From NCBI GenBank assembly GCA_030549855.1, contig JAUQQP010000046.1:117970-181969 (forward strand): DNA of 64,000 nucleotides. Direction: 5' to 3'. Numbering within the stretch: position 1 is the first letter of the stretch; the number at the start of each line of letters is the position of its first letter. This document shows, piece after piece, positions 47,499 to 57,601 of this stretch. The notes under the pieces are model-generated. The model searched no databases, was not told the origin of the DNA, and saw nothing but the letters and a program-made list of their open reading frames with translations. A program made the position numbers and the translations under genes. The stretch is from Cyanobacteriota bacterium SRBZ.bins.94.201705 (lineage in GTDB: Bacteria; Cyanobacteriota; Cyanobacteriia; Cyanobacteriales; Cyanobacteriaceae).

Positions 47499-48035
47499 AT
47501 GAGCATATCTAGTCTGTTTCAATTTCTGATAGGCTTTGTGTTGGGAGTAATTCTATTTGGTGCGGGGATTGCGGGAGGCGCCTATTTTTTCCTCACCAAC
47601 GTAAGTGGAAACCCCCCAAAGCCTACCTTTGAAGACAAGACTGCCGAGGGAGGAAAACAGCAAAATAATACTAACACAAAACCAGCAACAGAGTCCAGAA
47701 AGACTAACGCAGCCACTGCTAATCAGAATAAGGGAGAAAAAACAACCTCTGTCAGACAGCCAGAGGGAGAGAAAAGAGAAGAGAAGACAACTTTTAATCA
47801 GCAGTTGCCAGAGGGAGCCTATCGTGCTAGAGTGGTATGGTCTAATGGTTTAAGTTTAAGGGCAGAACCAACACAGGAATCGGAAAGGATAGGTGGGGTA
47901 GCTTATAATCAGGAGATTATAGTATTGGGTTTAAGCGAAGATGGACGTTGGCAAAGAGTGCGTATTCCCGGTAGTAACCTAGAAGGGTGGGTGAAAGCGG
48001 GAAATACAGAAAAGATTACAGAATCCTCTCCCTAG
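47499..48035 (+). CDS. Membrane-anchored SH3-domain protein
   Basis: 178 residues. One N-terminal membrane helix (about 8-33) with Gly-rich GFVLGVILFGAGIAGGAYF, a low-complexity Thr/Asn/Glu/Lys linker (about 40-105), then a bacterial SH3 domain (about 110-172) with LSLRAEPTQESERIG, EIIVLGLSEDGRWQRVRI and GWVKAGN. Such proteins usually face the periplasm and bind cell-wall peptides. Lies between ftsQ and an M16 peptidase on the same strand; a wall or division role is inference. Confidence 0.85.
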   Translation: MSISSLFQFLIGFVLGVILFGAGIAGGAYFFLTNVSGNPPKPTFEDKTAEGGKQQNNTNTKPATESRKTNAATANQNKGEKTTSVRQPEGEKREEKTTFNQQLPEGAYRARVVWSNGLSLRAEPTQESERIGGVAYNQEIIVLGLSEDGRWQRVRIPGSNLEGWVKAGNTEKITESSP

Positions 48036-48144
48036 CCGGTTTTTTTTTTTTGGATTTGATGACAAAATGTTATCTCGTTTACACCATAGAGGCTCTTTAG
48101 AGATAAGATTAAGGAAAACTAAAGAAATCGTGAAATCCTAACCC

Positions 48145-49428
48145 ATGATTCTACTGACAAAGCCAGAGGCGACTGCTTTCCCCAGGCAAACCCTAGATGT
48201 AATCAAATTAGACACAGGAGTAACGCTCATCCATAAAGAAATCCCCACCAGTGAGGTAGTGGTGGCAGATATATGGATGAATGTGGGAGTAGTATGTGAA
48301 CCAGAATCCTGGTCAGGAATATCCCATTTTTTGGAGCATATGATATATAAAGGGACAAAGAGAATTTTGCCGGGGGAGTTTGATTATCTGGTGGAGTCGT
48401 CTGGGGGTTGTACTAATGCCGCCACCAGTTATGATTATACCCGTTTCTTTCTAGCCACGGCAGCCGGTTATTTTGCCCAAACCCTTCCCTACTTGGCGGA
48501 AATTCTTTTGGCGGCTGAGATTGCCGAGGAGGAGTTTTATCTGGAAAGAGAGGTGGTTTTAGAGGAGATAAGGTGTAGCCATGATGATGTAGAGTGGCTG
48601 ATATTCCAGACAGTTAACAGTACATTGTACCAGTCTCATCCCTACGGTAGGTCGGTGTTAGGGGAGGAAGCCAACTTATTACAGACAACTCCCAATCAGA
48701 TGCGTTGTTATCATAAAACCCACTATCAGCCGGAGAATGTGAATGTGGTGATAGTAGGGAATATTTCTCGTGGTGAGTCTATATTTTTGGTGGAGAATTA
48801 TTTTCGGGATTTTAGTGTTCGTTCCGAGTGTCCTCCTGTTATTATAGACAGTGAGCCTCCTCTAGTAGACATTCGCCGACAGAGGTTACATTTGCCCTTT
48901 TTAGAGAATTCTCGCCTAGTAATGGCGTGGATGGGGCCAGGTGTTGAGGATTTGGAGGGGGCCATTGGGTTGGATATACTGTCTATTATACTAGCGGGGG
49001 GTAGGACATCTCGACTAGTGCGTAGACTGAGAGACGAGAAGGGATTGGTGTTTGATGTTTCTGCACAATTTTCCTTGCAAAAGCATTCTAGTTTGTTTAC
49101 TATTACTGCCTATCTTAAGGGGAATTGTGGGGAGAGGGTAGAAGAGATAATCAGAGAGGAAATTCATCGTTTACACACTCAAACCGTTACCATTAATGAG
49201 TTAAAAAATGCCCAGAGAAATTTGTGTCATGATTACATTTTTGGCACAGAAACTCCTGAGCAATTGGCGGGTTTATACGGTTATTATCAAATTCTAGGGG
49301 ATGCATGTTTAGCCTTAAAGTATCCCCATATTGTTAGAAGTTTTGTGCCAGAGAAATTACAGAGGGTAGCCCAACAATATCTTTCTCCCGAATACTATGT
49401 GGTTTGTGAATTTTATCCCTGTAATTAA
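48145..49428 (+). CDS. M16 family zinc peptidase
   Basis: 427 residues. The inverted zinc motif HFLEH (H61, E64, H65) is in the N-terminal half, and the downstream glutamate lies in EREVVLEEIR. The C-terminal half is the inactive structural M16 domain with RLVRRLRDEKGLVF. This is the single-chain processing-peptidase-like type common in cyanobacteria, often found as an active/inactive pair. Here only one copy is present. No signal peptide is evident. Substrate unknown. Confidence 0.9.
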   Translation: MILLTKPEATAFPRQTLDVIKLDTGVTLIHKEIPTSEVVVADIWMNVGVVCEPESWSGISHFLEHMIYKGTKRILPGEFDYLVESSGGCTNAATSYDYTRFFLATAAGYFAQTLPYLAEILLAAEIAEEEFYLEREVVLEEIRCSHDDVEWLIFQTVNSTLYQSHPYGRSVLGEEANLLQTTPNQMRCYHKTHYQPENVNVVIVGNISRGESIFLVENYFRDFSVRSECPPVIIDSEPPLVDIRRQRLHLPFLENSRLVMAWMGPGVEDLEGAIGLDILSIILAGGRTSRLVRRLRDEKGLVFDVSAQFSLQKHSSLFTITAYLKGNCGERVEEIIREEIHRLHTQTVTINELKNAQRNLCHDYIFGTETPEQLAGLYGYYQILGDACLALKYPHIVRSFVPEKLQRVAQQYLSPEYYVVCEFYPCN

Positions 49429-49975
49429 AGGCCATGACTTGAATTCTGGATGATTTTTAGTTTCTGTTGAGAGGGATGGGGGGGGCAAACCGTTAGAATT
49501 GGATAGATGGACAATCTAACTTACAGATTTTAGGGGGTTGCTGGGGCAGGTTGTATAAGCCTAAAAAGGGGAAGGCATGGGAGTTGTATCTGTCAAATTC
49601 TTTCTAAGGCATCAGTAATTTTATCCTCCCTAATGCAGAGGGTTTTTCCCCTATCTAAATCCAGGCAAATTTCTCGTTTTGCTACTGGGAAGAAACAAAT
49701 CAGAGTCTAGTTTTTTTTGTGGCACAACGACAGTGGGGTTACAGATTGGAATTACAAACAAGGTAGTTAAAATAGGGGGTTGTTATCTGTTAGAGAAAAG
49801 GGGTTAAAAATCGAAAAATCAGTATTGACGGAATAAATGGAGAATATGGTCAAAAATCAAGAAATCAGGAATGAAACCCTAGGCTTAAAAATGAGACGTC
49901 GTCATGGAGAAGAATCGCCGGGATTAAGGTAAGGAATTGAGGATTTGAGCCCACAAAAGTAGTATAAATTGGGGG
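49429..49975. other. Intergenic stretch with a possible coding remnant
   Basis: 547 bases without a gene. On the minus strand, 49706-49593 reads as 37 codons of protein-like sequence (VAKREICLDLDRGKTLCIRE and on to DALERI) ending in a stop, with no start. It may be the C-terminal scrap of a lost gene. I cannot name the family. The rest shows only A/G-rich DNA. Confidence 0.35.
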
Positions 49976-50746
49976 TTAATGTTTGTCATGGAAACCATTA
50001 GCCAGTCTTAAGATTTTAGCCGCCAAAATAGCGGCGCCAAAGCCATTATCAATATTAACGACAGCGACGCCTGGGGCGCAAGAGTTAAGCATGGTCAAAA
50101 GGGGTGCTAAACCGCTAAAATGGGCACCATAACCGACACTGGTGGGGGTAGCAACAACTGGGCAATCCACCAAGCCAGCAACCACAGAGGGTAATGCCCC
50201 TTCCATACCGGCAACTACAATCAACACATCGGCTTGGGAAAGGAGGTGACGATGAGAAAGGAGTCTGTGGATGCCAGCCACTCCCACATCCCATAGTCTA
50301 ATCACATCAAAACCACACAATTGGGCAGTGACAGCGGCTTCCTCTGCCACCGGCAAATCGGCAGTACCTGCGGTGAGTATCCCAATGGTACCATTATATT
50401 TTACCTCTGTTTGTCCCACTGCGGCTATACGGGCCACCGGGTAATAACGCAAGTCAGGTATTTCTGCTTGAAGTTGGTTAGCAACACAAGATTCGAGACG
50501 GGTAGCGATGACGAGGGGTGTCCGTTGACGCATGGAGGTGATAATCTTAGATATTTGTTGGGGGGTTTTTCCCTGACACCAAACAACCTCGGGAAAACCA
50601 GTGCGTAACTGGCGGTGGTAGTCGATTTTGGCGAAATCCTCCACCTCTTCAAAATGGAGATGTTTTAGCCTTTCCAACCCCTCCTGAGGAGAAACCTCCC
50701 CCCTAGCGATGGCATTTAATAGTCTTTCCAACGATGACTGTTCCAT
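49976..50746 (-). CDS. larB: LarB, nickel-pincer cofactor biosynthesis
   Basis: 256 residues. LarB carboxylates and hydrolyses nicotinic acid adenine dinucleotide in the first step of the nickel-pincer cofactor used by lactate racemase-type enzymes. The N-terminal helical part has RLLNAIARGEVSPQEGLERL. The C-terminal PurE-like domain has GTADLPVAEEAAVTAQLCG, VAGMEGALPSVVAGL, PTSVGYGAHFSGL and VVNIDNGFGAA, all family hallmarks. LarC, LarE and LarA are not in the window. Many cyanobacteria keep larB as an orphan, and its product's use there is unclear. Divergent from petL. Confidence 0.93.
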   Translation of the reverse strand: MEQSSLERLLNAIARGEVSPQEGLERLKHLHFEEVEDFAKIDYHRQLRTGFPEVVWCQGKTPQQISKIITSMRQRTPLVIATRLESCVANQLQAEIPDLRYYPVARIAAVGQTEVKYNGTIGILTAGTADLPVAEEAAVTAQLCGFDVIRLWDVGVAGIHRLLSHRHLLSQADVLIVVAGMEGALPSVVAGLVDCPVVATPTSVGYGAHFSGLAPLLTMLNSCAPGVAVVNIDNGFGAAILAAKILRLANGFHDKH

Positions 50747-50897
50747 AGTACCCTGTCATTATAGCATATCCAGATATATGCTTCTCCCATGGCTTATAGG
50801 CTTAACCTTCTCCACCTTCTCCACATCCCCAATACCCTTGCCAGGGGAAAGAGGATGTAGTAGAATGCAAGACTGTTTCTAGTAGGGAGAGACAAAG

Positions 50898-50993
50898 ATG
50901 TCTGGTATAGTAGCCTATTTTGGGATTCTTCTTGTCTTTTCTGTCATTGCCCTGTCGTTATATTACGGTTTGAAGGCACTAAAATTCCTCTAA
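50898..50993 (+). CDS. petL: Cytochrome b6f subunit PetL
   Basis: A 31-residue open frame that a length cutoff would miss. MSGIVAYFGILLVFSVIALS followed by LYYGLKALKFL is a single membrane helix with a basic C-terminus. It matches the Nostoc PetL pattern as I recall it (start with IVAY-GFL, end GLR-K-L) and has the same length. AGGGAGA lies 10 bases before the ATG. PetL is a small peripheral subunit that stabilises the b6f dimer. Confidence rests on pattern and size, not a search. Confidence 0.65.
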   Translation: MSGIVAYFGILLVFSVIALSLYYGLKALKFL

Positions 50994-51171
50994 GAATATC
51001 CCCACCACCACACTAGGCAGTAATGCTAACAGTGGCTGTGGGAATGAATGCTTGTTTTCAGGGGGTTTATGGGGAGAGGGGGAAGTAGGTTTGTTTTTAC
51101 GAGAAAATTTTAAATATTTTGTTACAATTCTCTGCAAAAGTGTTTTGTTGTAGTAGAATGAGGGGAAGACC

Positions 51172-51864
51172 ATGAATGAAAGAAAAATAGTAGTAGCGCC
51201 GTCGATACTGTCTGCCGATTTTAGCCGTTTGGGGGAAGAGGTAAAGGCGGTGGATGAGGCTGGGGCAGACTGGATTCACGTGGATGTGATGGATGGGCGT
51301 TTTGTACCTAATATTACCATAGGGCCGTTGGTGGTGGAGGCCATTCGCCCTTACACCAAAAAGCCGTTGGATGTACACTTAATGATAGTAGAGCCCGAGA
51401 AATATATAGCAGACTTTGCCAAAGCAGGGGCTGATATAATTTCCATCCATGCTGAACACAATGCCACTGTACACCTCCATCGTGCCCTCTGTCAAATTCG
51501 GGAGTTAGGAAAACAGGCAGGGGTAGTATTGAATCCCTCTACCCCTCTCTCCTTCATCGAATATGTGTTAGACGTATGCGACTTGGTGTTGATTATGAGT
51601 GTCAACCCAGGTTTTGGTGGGCAATCCTTCATTCCAGCGGTGGTGCCAAAGATTAAGGCTTTAAGACAAATGTGTGACGAAAGAGGCTTAAATCCCTGGA
51701 TAGAGGTGGATGGGGGGATAAAACCCAGTAATGCCTGGCAGGTGATAGAAGCAGGTGCCAATGCTATTGTAGCAGGTTCTGCCGTTTTCAAGGCCCCCAA
51801 TTATGCTGAGGTGATTGAGGGAATTCGCAATAGCAAACGGCCACAACAATTGGCTACAGTATAA
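51172..51864 (+). CDS. rpe: Ribulose-phosphate 3-epimerase
   Basis: 230 residues, a TIM-barrel enzyme of the Calvin cycle and pentose phosphate pathway interconverting ribulose- and xylulose-5-phosphate. [16 protein letters not shown], the metal-binding [14 protein letters not shown] (Asp and His ligands), [19 protein letters not shown] and the phosphate loop [28 protein letters not shown] are all intact. Cyanobacterial length. Monocistronic, with an AGGGGAAG ribosome site before the ATG. Confidence 0.97.
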   Translation: MNERKIVVAPSILSADFSRLGEEVKAVDEAGADWIHVDVMDGRFVPNITIGPLVVEAIRPYTKKPLDVHLMIVEPEKYIADFAKAGADIISIHAEHNATVHLHRALCQIRELGKQAGVVLNPSTPLSFIEYVLDVCDLVLIMSVNPGFGGQSFIPAVVPKIKALRQMCDERGLNPWIEVDGGIKPSNAWQVIEAGANAIVAGSAVFKAPNYAEVIEGIRNSKRPQQLATV

Positions 51865-51900
51865 AGGGGGAGGGAGGCAACTAGTATTCCTGCCTCCTTT

Positions 51901-52905
51901 TCAGCCAGTTTGGAAGATGTTTTGAATCATTTGCCTTTTTAGGGAAAGGGCAACCCTGTCCAATTCTACCACCTCAGCAGCCGACAACCGCCAGCAGAGG
52001 GCCCCTAGATTTTCTTGGGCTTGTTGCAAAGTTTTAGCACCAGGGATGGGAATAGTGCCTTTACAGATACACCAGTTTATAGCCACCTGCGCCATGGTTT
52101 TGCCATTATTTTGGGCAATTTCTTTTAGGGTGTACAATAGAGGCTTGACGGCGGGGAGAAGCTGTCTAAAAAGGGCACCACGCACCCCAGATGGTAAAAT
52201 ATTCTCATCCCAGTATTTGCCGGTCAATAGTCCCAGGGCTAGGGGACTATAAGCTATAATCTTAATGTCCAACTGTTGGCATAACTCTTTTAGTCCCAGT
52301 TTGACAAAGGGGTGGGTAGAAAGGAGGGAATACTGTATTTGAAGGGTGCTAATCTTTACTCCTCTGTCTAACAGATAATTATAGGCGCGGAGAAGGTTTT
52401 TTGGCCCATAGTTGGATAAACCAATGGCCTTCACTTTCCCTTGGTGGTATAATTGTGCCAATCCCTCCAACATAGGCTTCTCTTGCCAAGGGAAATAATT
52501 AGCAGGCGACCAGTGCAACTGTACTAAATCTATACTACGGCCAACTCTAGCAGCGGATTGGTTATATGCCTTAACGAGGGAGTCTGGGGTTAAACGCCAG
52601 GGATATGGTGCTAATTTAGTAGCAATTACTATCTCATCTTGATGATCTCCCCTATAATCTCTGCTAAACTTACCCAGTAGCGTCTCACTCCTCCCCTTAA
52701 ATTTACCTGTGCCATAGGAATCCCCCGTATCAAACCAGGTGACACCCTGGGATACCAGAAGGTTAAAAACCCTTTGCAACTCCTCATCCCTTTGGGGGGT
52801 GTATCCCCAGAGGAAGCGGTTACCCCATGCCCAGGTGCCACATCCCATGGGGGAAAGGTAGAGATTATCCGCCACTTTAATTCTCTTTTCTAGTATAAAA
52901 CTCAT
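51901..52905 (-). CDS. Aldo/keto reductase
   Basis: 334 residues, NADPH-dependent carbonyl reductase fold. The catalytic tetrad is complete: D59 and Y64 (TWFDTGDSYG), K97 (ATKLAP) and H131 (LVQLHWSPA). The cofactor loop IPIPGAKTLQQAQENLGA lies near the C-terminus. The ATG overlaps the hpnB stop by four bases (ATGA), so the two are translationally coupled. The substrate is unknown; coupling to hpnB hints at hopanoid or lipid-linked sugar chemistry but does not prove it. Confidence 0.9.
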   Translation of the reverse strand: MSFILEKRIKVADNLYLSPMGCGTWAWGNRFLWGYTPQRDEELQRVFNLLVSQGVTWFDTGDSYGTGKFKGRSETLLGKFSRDYRGDHQDEIVIATKLAPYPWRLTPDSLVKAYNQSAARVGRSIDLVQLHWSPANYFPWQEKPMLEGLAQLYHQGKVKAIGLSNYGPKNLLRAYNYLLDRGVKISTLQIQYSLLSTHPFVKLGLKELCQQLDIKIIAYSPLALGLLTGKYWDENILPSGVRGALFRQLLPAVKPLLYTLKEIAQNNGKTMAQVAINWCICKGTIPIPGAKTLQQAQENLGALCWRLSAAEVVELDRVALSLKRQMIQNIFQTG

Positions 52906-54080
52906 TTGGGTCTTGCCGCAACTTTAGGATATATTCTACCCTTCCACTGGCTACCCCTTCCCAGCCAGTATTGCCAGGCAGAGTCTATAGTCATCAGAGT
53001 GTATAACAAGGCTATAAACCACAGGAAAAGGGCATAAACGGGGGGGAGGTGGTAGAATCTTAGGGTAGGCAGATAGCTGATAGCCATCAAAAGCCAGCAG
53101 ACAAAACCAAAAGCGGCAGTCAGCCACTGAGAGGTGAGGAGGCCGTAGACTAAGGCAACAGGAGGGATAAGATAGGTGATAGCCATGCCTATGACGGTGG
53201 CAACCAGTAACCAGGGGGAGTAGTTTAACTGGGTGAAGGCTGTGCGGGATACCATTTGCCATATTGTCCCCAGACCATTATAACCCCTGAGACTAAAAGT
53301 GGAATCAGTTAAACCCAGCCAGATGCCACGGGAGGGGGGTAGTGTCCTTTTAACGAGACTAGCTAGGGTACAATCGTCTATAAGGGCATCTTTTAAGGCT
53401 TCAATCCCACCAATACGAGTTAAGGCGGATTGGTTAATCAAAATACAACCACCGGCGGCGGCGGCGATTTTCTTCTTTCTATCGTTAACCCAGGCAAAGG
53501 GATACAATTTTTGGAAGAAGAAGACAAAGGCAGGAATCAACAGTCTTTCCCAAAAACTTTCACAATGCAGTTTCACCATCAGGGAGACTAAATCTAGATT
53601 TTTTTCTTCTGCCAACGTCACTAATTGGGAGAGATTAGTGGGATGGTGTTGGATATCGGCATCAGTAAAGAGAAAATATTGCCAGTTTCCAATTCGTTTT
53701 GCCCATTCCACTCCCTGATATAATGCCCATAATTTGCCACTCCAACCAGCAGGAAGGTGTTTTCCCGTCAAAATGTAAATATCCCCCTCCTTCTGTTTTC
53801 CTTCAGCAATTTTTGTAGCTATTTCCCTAGTATTGTCTGTACTTTGATCGTCCACTAATATGATTTTATAGTCCCCAGGATAATCCTGACCTAGTAGGGA
53901 TTCAATACATATAGATATGGTTTCTGCCTCATTCCTGGCGGGGATAACTACTGCCACTGGGGGGTAAGAAGAAAGAGGCAAGCAGGGAGGTAAAAACTGA
54001 TTACAACGCCAAAAATTGCCTCTAGCTAAAAGCAAATAAAGCCAAATTATCAGGGAAATCAAAACAAGAATAAGAATCAT
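52902..54080 (-). CDS. hpnB: Hopene-associated glycosyltransferase HpnB-like
   Basis: 392 residues from the ATG at 54080: one N-terminal membrane helix (LISLIIWLYLLLARGNFW), a GT-A domain with VVIPARNEAETI, VDDQSTDNT and FTDADIQH, the acceptor/base region DALIDDCTLASLVK, and three or four C-terminal membrane helices. The layout matches HpnB, a family-2 transferase found with hopanoid genes. The frame runs to 54194, but that would overlap the psaL end; starts at 54119 and 54080 do not, and 54080 matches the family N-terminus. The exact reaction is not established. Confidence 0.78.
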   Translation of the reverse strand: MILILVLISLIIWLYLLLARGNFWRCNQFLPPCLPLSSYPPVAVVIPARNEAETISICIESLLGQDYPGDYKIILVDDQSTDNTREIATKIAEGKQKEGDIYILTGKHLPAGWSGKLWALYQGVEWAKRIGNWQYFLFTDADIQHHPTNLSQLVTLAEEKNLDLVSLMVKLHCESFWERLLIPAFVFFFQKLYPFAWVNDRKKKIAAAAGGCILINQSALTRIGGIEALKDALIDDCTLASLVKRTLPPSRGIWLGLTDSTFSLRGYNGLGTIWQMVSRTAFTQLNYSPWLLVATVIGMAITYLIPPVALVYGLLTSQWLTAAFGFVCWLLMAISYLPTLRFYHLPPVYALFLWFIALLYTLMTIDSAWQYWLGRGSQWKGRIYPKVAARPK

Positions 54081-54162
54081 GGCTGACGGAAAACAAAACC
54101 CCCCTCCAGATATAGTCATCAGAAAGGGGGAGAAAATGCCATTGTAATTATAACCTAGAAAT

Positions 54163-54654
54163 CTACGAAGACCAAATGCCTCTGGCGATGTCAACGAGGG
54201 GTTTCAAATGGGGCGTTTGACAGAGGAAGAAGGCAAAAAAGGCACCACCACAACCCCCTAAAAGGAAACCACTGGCAAATTCACTCCAACCCTCCTTAGT
54301 AGCCAAATCCATGGGCACTTCAGGAGTAGTAAGGGTTTCGGTGGGTTTGCTGGCGCCTGTTGCCCCATACAAAGATAAAGCAATGGTTAGAATAGCAATT
54401 AGACCAATAGTAGCTAATAAACCGGCAGTAGGGGCAAAATCAGTGCCACGCAGAGGTCCCAAGAGGGCAAAAGGACCATACAATAGATAACCATGGGCCA
54501 TTCCCACTTCTAAACCCCGACGACTAGGGGATAAGCCTTTACGATAGGCAGGCAAGGCATTGATAAAAGCCTTAGTAAAGGGAGACCCATTTACAGGTGT
54601 ACACAAATTACCTACCTGGGGATCGCCCCCATGTTGTACTACATCAATACTCAT
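54163..54654 (-). CDS. psaL: Photosystem I reaction centre subunit XI (PsaL)
   Basis: 163 residues. PsaL forms the trimerisation domain of photosystem I. Features: [17 protein letters not shown] at the N-terminus, [22 protein letters not shown] with the chlorophyll-ligand His, [21 protein letters not shown], and a last membrane helix followed by the conserved C-terminal tail. The first in-frame ATG is three codons earlier (54663); MSIDVV at 54654 is the usual start. Divergent from psaI, with 165 bases between the two. Confidence 0.96.
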   Translation of the reverse strand: MSIDVVQHGGDPQVGNLCTPVNGSPFTKAFINALPAYRKGLSPSRRGLEVGMAHGYLLYGPFALLGPLRGTDFAPTAGLLATIGLIAILTIALSLYGATGASKPTETLTTPEVPMDLATKEGWSEFASGFLLGGCGGAFFAFFLCQTPHLKPLVDIARGIWSS

Positions 54655-54819
54655 AGCTAGCAACGACTATCCTCTCGTAAGACGTTTTTAGCTTAATTTA
54701 ACCCGGGGAGGGTATAATTCGTTTTTTTTTGTTAAGAATCTTTATATTTGATCCCTTTAGCACCGTTTTGGCTTTAATATCCACTTAGACGGATTCATAG
54801 TAAGAGGAAGATAACAAAC

Positions 54820-54936
54820 ATGACTGGAGAATTTGCAGCCTCTTTCTTGCCTTCTATCTTCGTGCCTTTGGTAGGCTTGGTAATGCCAGCAGTGGTAATG
54901 GGGTTACTCTTCCTCCATATCGAAAGCGAGGCTTAA
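54820..54936 (+). CDS. psaI: Photosystem I reaction centre subunit VIII (PsaI)
   Basis: 38 residues: a short N-tail [16 protein letters not shown], one membrane helix and HIESEA at the end, the known PsaI form. It packs against PsaL and helps trimer formation. AGAGGAAG lies about 10 bases before the ATG. In Synechocystis psaI and psaL are neighbours in one operon as I recall; here they are divergent. Its TAA shares the palindrome TTAA with the stop of the convergent epimerase gene. Confidence 0.9.
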   Translation: MTGEFAASFLPSIFVPLVGLVMPAVVMGLLFLHIESEA

Positions 54937-55847
54937 CCCCCCTTACAGAAAATCGCCTCCAAGGCAGACTTGAGTTGGGGATAACAATAGCTATACCGCA
55001 TTACCTCTAGGGTACGCTTCGGTAGTACCTTTTGACCTTCGAGTACTACCTGAGCCCCCTCCCCTAACAACAATTGTAAAGCCAAAGGGGGGACAGGCAG
55101 CCAAGAGGGGCGTTTTAAAACTTCCCCCAGAGTTTGGCATAGTTGCAGCATGGTGACGGGATTAGGAGAAGTGGCATTAAAAACCCCCTCCAGCTGTGGG
55201 TTATTCAAAGCCTGGCTGATAATTCCTACCACATCTTGGATGTGAATCCAGGAAACCCACTGCTTGCCACTGCCAAGGGGGCCTCCCGCGAATAACCTAA
55301 AAGGTGTTATCATTTTTGCTAGCACGCCTCCGTCTTTTCCCAAAACAATCCCCAAACGGAGGATTACTAGTCTGACGCCTATTTCCCTGACTTTTTCTGC
55401 CTCTTTTTCCCATGCCTGGCACACTTGTGCTAAAAAATCACTACCAGGGGCACTTGTTTCCGTATAGGTTTCAGTGTCACTAGTGCCATAATAACCCACC
55501 GCCGAGGCATTAATCAACACTCTTGGCTTGTTGCTTGCCTTGGCAATAGCCTCTACAATTCTCCTAGTGCCTATTTGTCTACTTTCTAATATCTCCCGTT
55601 TATAACTGGCCGTCCACCTCTGGCTGATAGGCGCGCCTGCTAAATTGATAATACCATCACAACCATCTATTTTTGTTTGCCAATCCCCCCCCTCCTTGGG
55701 ATTATATGCCACCACCTCTGCTTTAGGGAAAAGGGATTTTGCTTTTTCCACATTACGGCTAAACACCACAATCCCATTTTCCCTTTCCAATTGCCTCACC
55801 AACTCCCTACCAATAAAACCAGTGGCGCCTGTAATTGCTATTTTCAT
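54933..55847 (-). CDS. TIGR01777-family NAD(P)-dependent epimerase
   Basis: 304 residues. N-terminal GATGFIG (7-13), [30 protein letters not shown] with the active-site Tyr, the [10 protein letters not shown] segment and the C-terminal DUF1731-like tail are diagnostic for the TIGR01777/YfcH family, which includes plant SulA/GC1 involved in plastid division. Function in cyanobacteria is unclear. The stop codon overlaps the psaI stop by four bases on the opposite strand. Confidence 0.9.
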   Translation of the reverse strand: MKIAITGATGFIGRELVRQLERENGIVVFSRNVEKAKSLFPKAEVVAYNPKEGGDWQTKIDGCDGIINLAGAPISQRWTASYKREILESRQIGTRRIVEAIAKASNKPRVLINASAVGYYGTSDTETYTETSAPGSDFLAQVCQAWEKEAEKVREIGVRLVILRLGIVLGKDGGVLAKMITPFRLFAGGPLGSGKQWVSWIHIQDVVGIISQALNNPQLEGVFNATSPNPVTMLQLCQTLGEVLKRPSWLPVPPLALQLLLGEGAQVVLEGQKVLPKRTLEVMRYSYCYPQLKSALEAIFCKGG

Positions 55848-56068
55848 CCCTTTTTACTCCTTTGTACCCAATATGACTATTTTACTAGGTAGGATAGGAA
55901 CAAGCCTTATCCCTACCAACCCATATCTCCCTTCCCATTAGTTTTACCTTCCCTTCAGAAAAGCAGATTTTATCCGTCTATGTTGTCTGCATCACCCCAT
56001 TTATCCCTCGGCTGTGCTAGAGTGAAATTGTAAAGGAATTTTAATAAATGTAAAGAGGAAGCAAAAAA

Positions 56069-56851
56069 ATGGCTAACTCCCATCATGTAAGTCTGGTGAA
56101 GAATCCATCTGTGTGGAATGACTGGCGGTGGCGTAATCCCGACATAATACCCGACTTGCGCGGCGCAGATTTAAGTGGTAGTGATTTAAGGGGGATTAAT
56201 TTGGCCGATGCCGACTTGTATGGCGCCAATCTAAGTGGTTGTAATCTGGTAGAAGCTGACTTGACTAAGGCTAACTGCTACCAGGTAAACTTCCGGCAGG
56301 CAGATTTGAGTAATGCCAATTGTTACAAGGGTTGTTTTAGTTTTGCCAACTTTCAAGAGGCTAATCTGACGGAAGCGGATTTTAGTGTGGCCAGCCTGGA
56401 GAGTGCCAATTTGCACAATGCCAACTTGAAAGACTGTTATTTAATAAAAGCTAGTTTGAAAAATGCCAATTTGAGTCATACTTATTCCCGGGGGGCAACT
56501 TTTACAGAAGCCAATCTATCGGGTGTCAATTTTACCTATGCAGATTTAAGAGATACTGATTTTAGTGATACTATTGTCTTCTATACGGACTTTACTGGGG
56601 CCAACCTCACCGGCGCCTATTTAGAGGGGTGGTGTCTAAATGAATATACTCAAATAGGGGAGGTAATTTGTGAGTATTATTATTGGCTAAATCGTCAAAA
56701 GAAAGAGGTGTTTTCTAAGTCTGCCCTTGTAGATTTATCTCAAGAATTGTCCCTTATAAGTCAGACAAATTCCAGTATTACCATCCCTGTTTACTCTGAT
56801 TCATCTCCCTCCCAAGGGGGAGTTTTGCCCCTTTCTTCTTCCTCTTCGTAG
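56069..56851 (+). CDS. Pentapeptide-repeat protein
   Basis: 260 residues. From about 28 to 192 the sequence is built of A(D/N)LXX five-residue steps (ADLSGSDLRGINLADADLYG and onwards), which fold into a right-handed quadrilateral beta-helix. A short N-terminal cap (WNDWRWRNPDI) and a Ser/Pro-rich C-terminal tail flank it. GAGGAAG lies 10 bases before the ATG. No signal peptide or membrane segment. Cyanobacteria carry many such proteins, with diverse or unknown roles. Confidence 0.92.
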   Translation: MANSHHVSLVKNPSVWNDWRWRNPDIIPDLRGADLSGSDLRGINLADADLYGANLSGCNLVEADLTKANCYQVNFRQADLSNANCYKGCFSFANFQEANLTEADFSVASLESANLHNANLKDCYLIKASLKNANLSHTYSRGATFTEANLSGVNFTYADLRDTDFSDTIVFYTDFTGANLTGAYLEGWCLNEYTQIGEVICEYYYWLNRQKKEVFSKSALVDLSQELSLISQTNSSITIPVYSDSSPSQGGVLPLSSSSS

Positions 56852-57601
56852 CAATCAGAATGCCTCAAATTTTTCCCTTTGTCAGTGGGGAATCGAGAGG
56901 CTATTTGTTGTCGTCATTTCCCCGTTTACCATAAAATTTTCCAGCATTCGTCGGCAACTATCTTCCCCGGATTCTTAACAGTCGGCCGGTTACTTACCTC
57001 CTTAAGCCCCCAAATAGTGGTTAAATGAGAATAGTTGCCTGGAAATTCCTGAAGGGTTGATAATATTTCTCCCCTACTTATAATTGTGTACTGGCAATAA
57101 AAAACACCCCTACAATCCATAACCAAAACAGGGACAACATGCTAGTACAAGAAACATTGTACGGTTATTCTTAAATACCGAAAAATCCTAAATTGCCCCG
57201 TGAAGCCCGTTTGAATGTAAGGGGAAAATTCTGACGGTTATTATTTCGAAAAATCAACCATGTTATATACTCTCTGGAATTATTATTGTTTAGTAAAATC
57301 CCTTCTACTCACAAGTTTAAAAACAGTATCACAATTAGAAAAATTAACATACAAAGGGTAGTTTTCTATCCCTTCAGTATCAGCCACAATGATTGCCAAC
57401 CTTTTAAAAACATAAACTTCAAAGGATAAATAGTGAAATAGATTCTGATTTTGGCTGTGTCGAAAGCATAAATTTCTTACCCCAATAGCCTTTATAAACT
57501 AAACACCCCCCAATGACAAGAAGTGGTGGAGAAAACAGTCTCGATAACTGTGATATTATTGGGGGGGTAGAAGTTATTATACTATCCCAGGGGTTTACTA
57601 A
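56852..57601. other. AT-rich intergenic stretch before the transposase-derived gene
   Basis: 750 bases without a convincing gene. A 66-codon minus-strand frame (57126-56926) is protein-like in places but has no recognised family. TATACT at 57578-57583 could be the -10 of the downstream gene. I see no terminal inverted repeats of an insertion sequence. Confidence 0.45.

Noticed and set aside
56926..57126. 66-codon minus-strand frame as a transposase remnant
   Set aside because: Some segments look protein-like, but no family could be named and no terminal repeats were seen.
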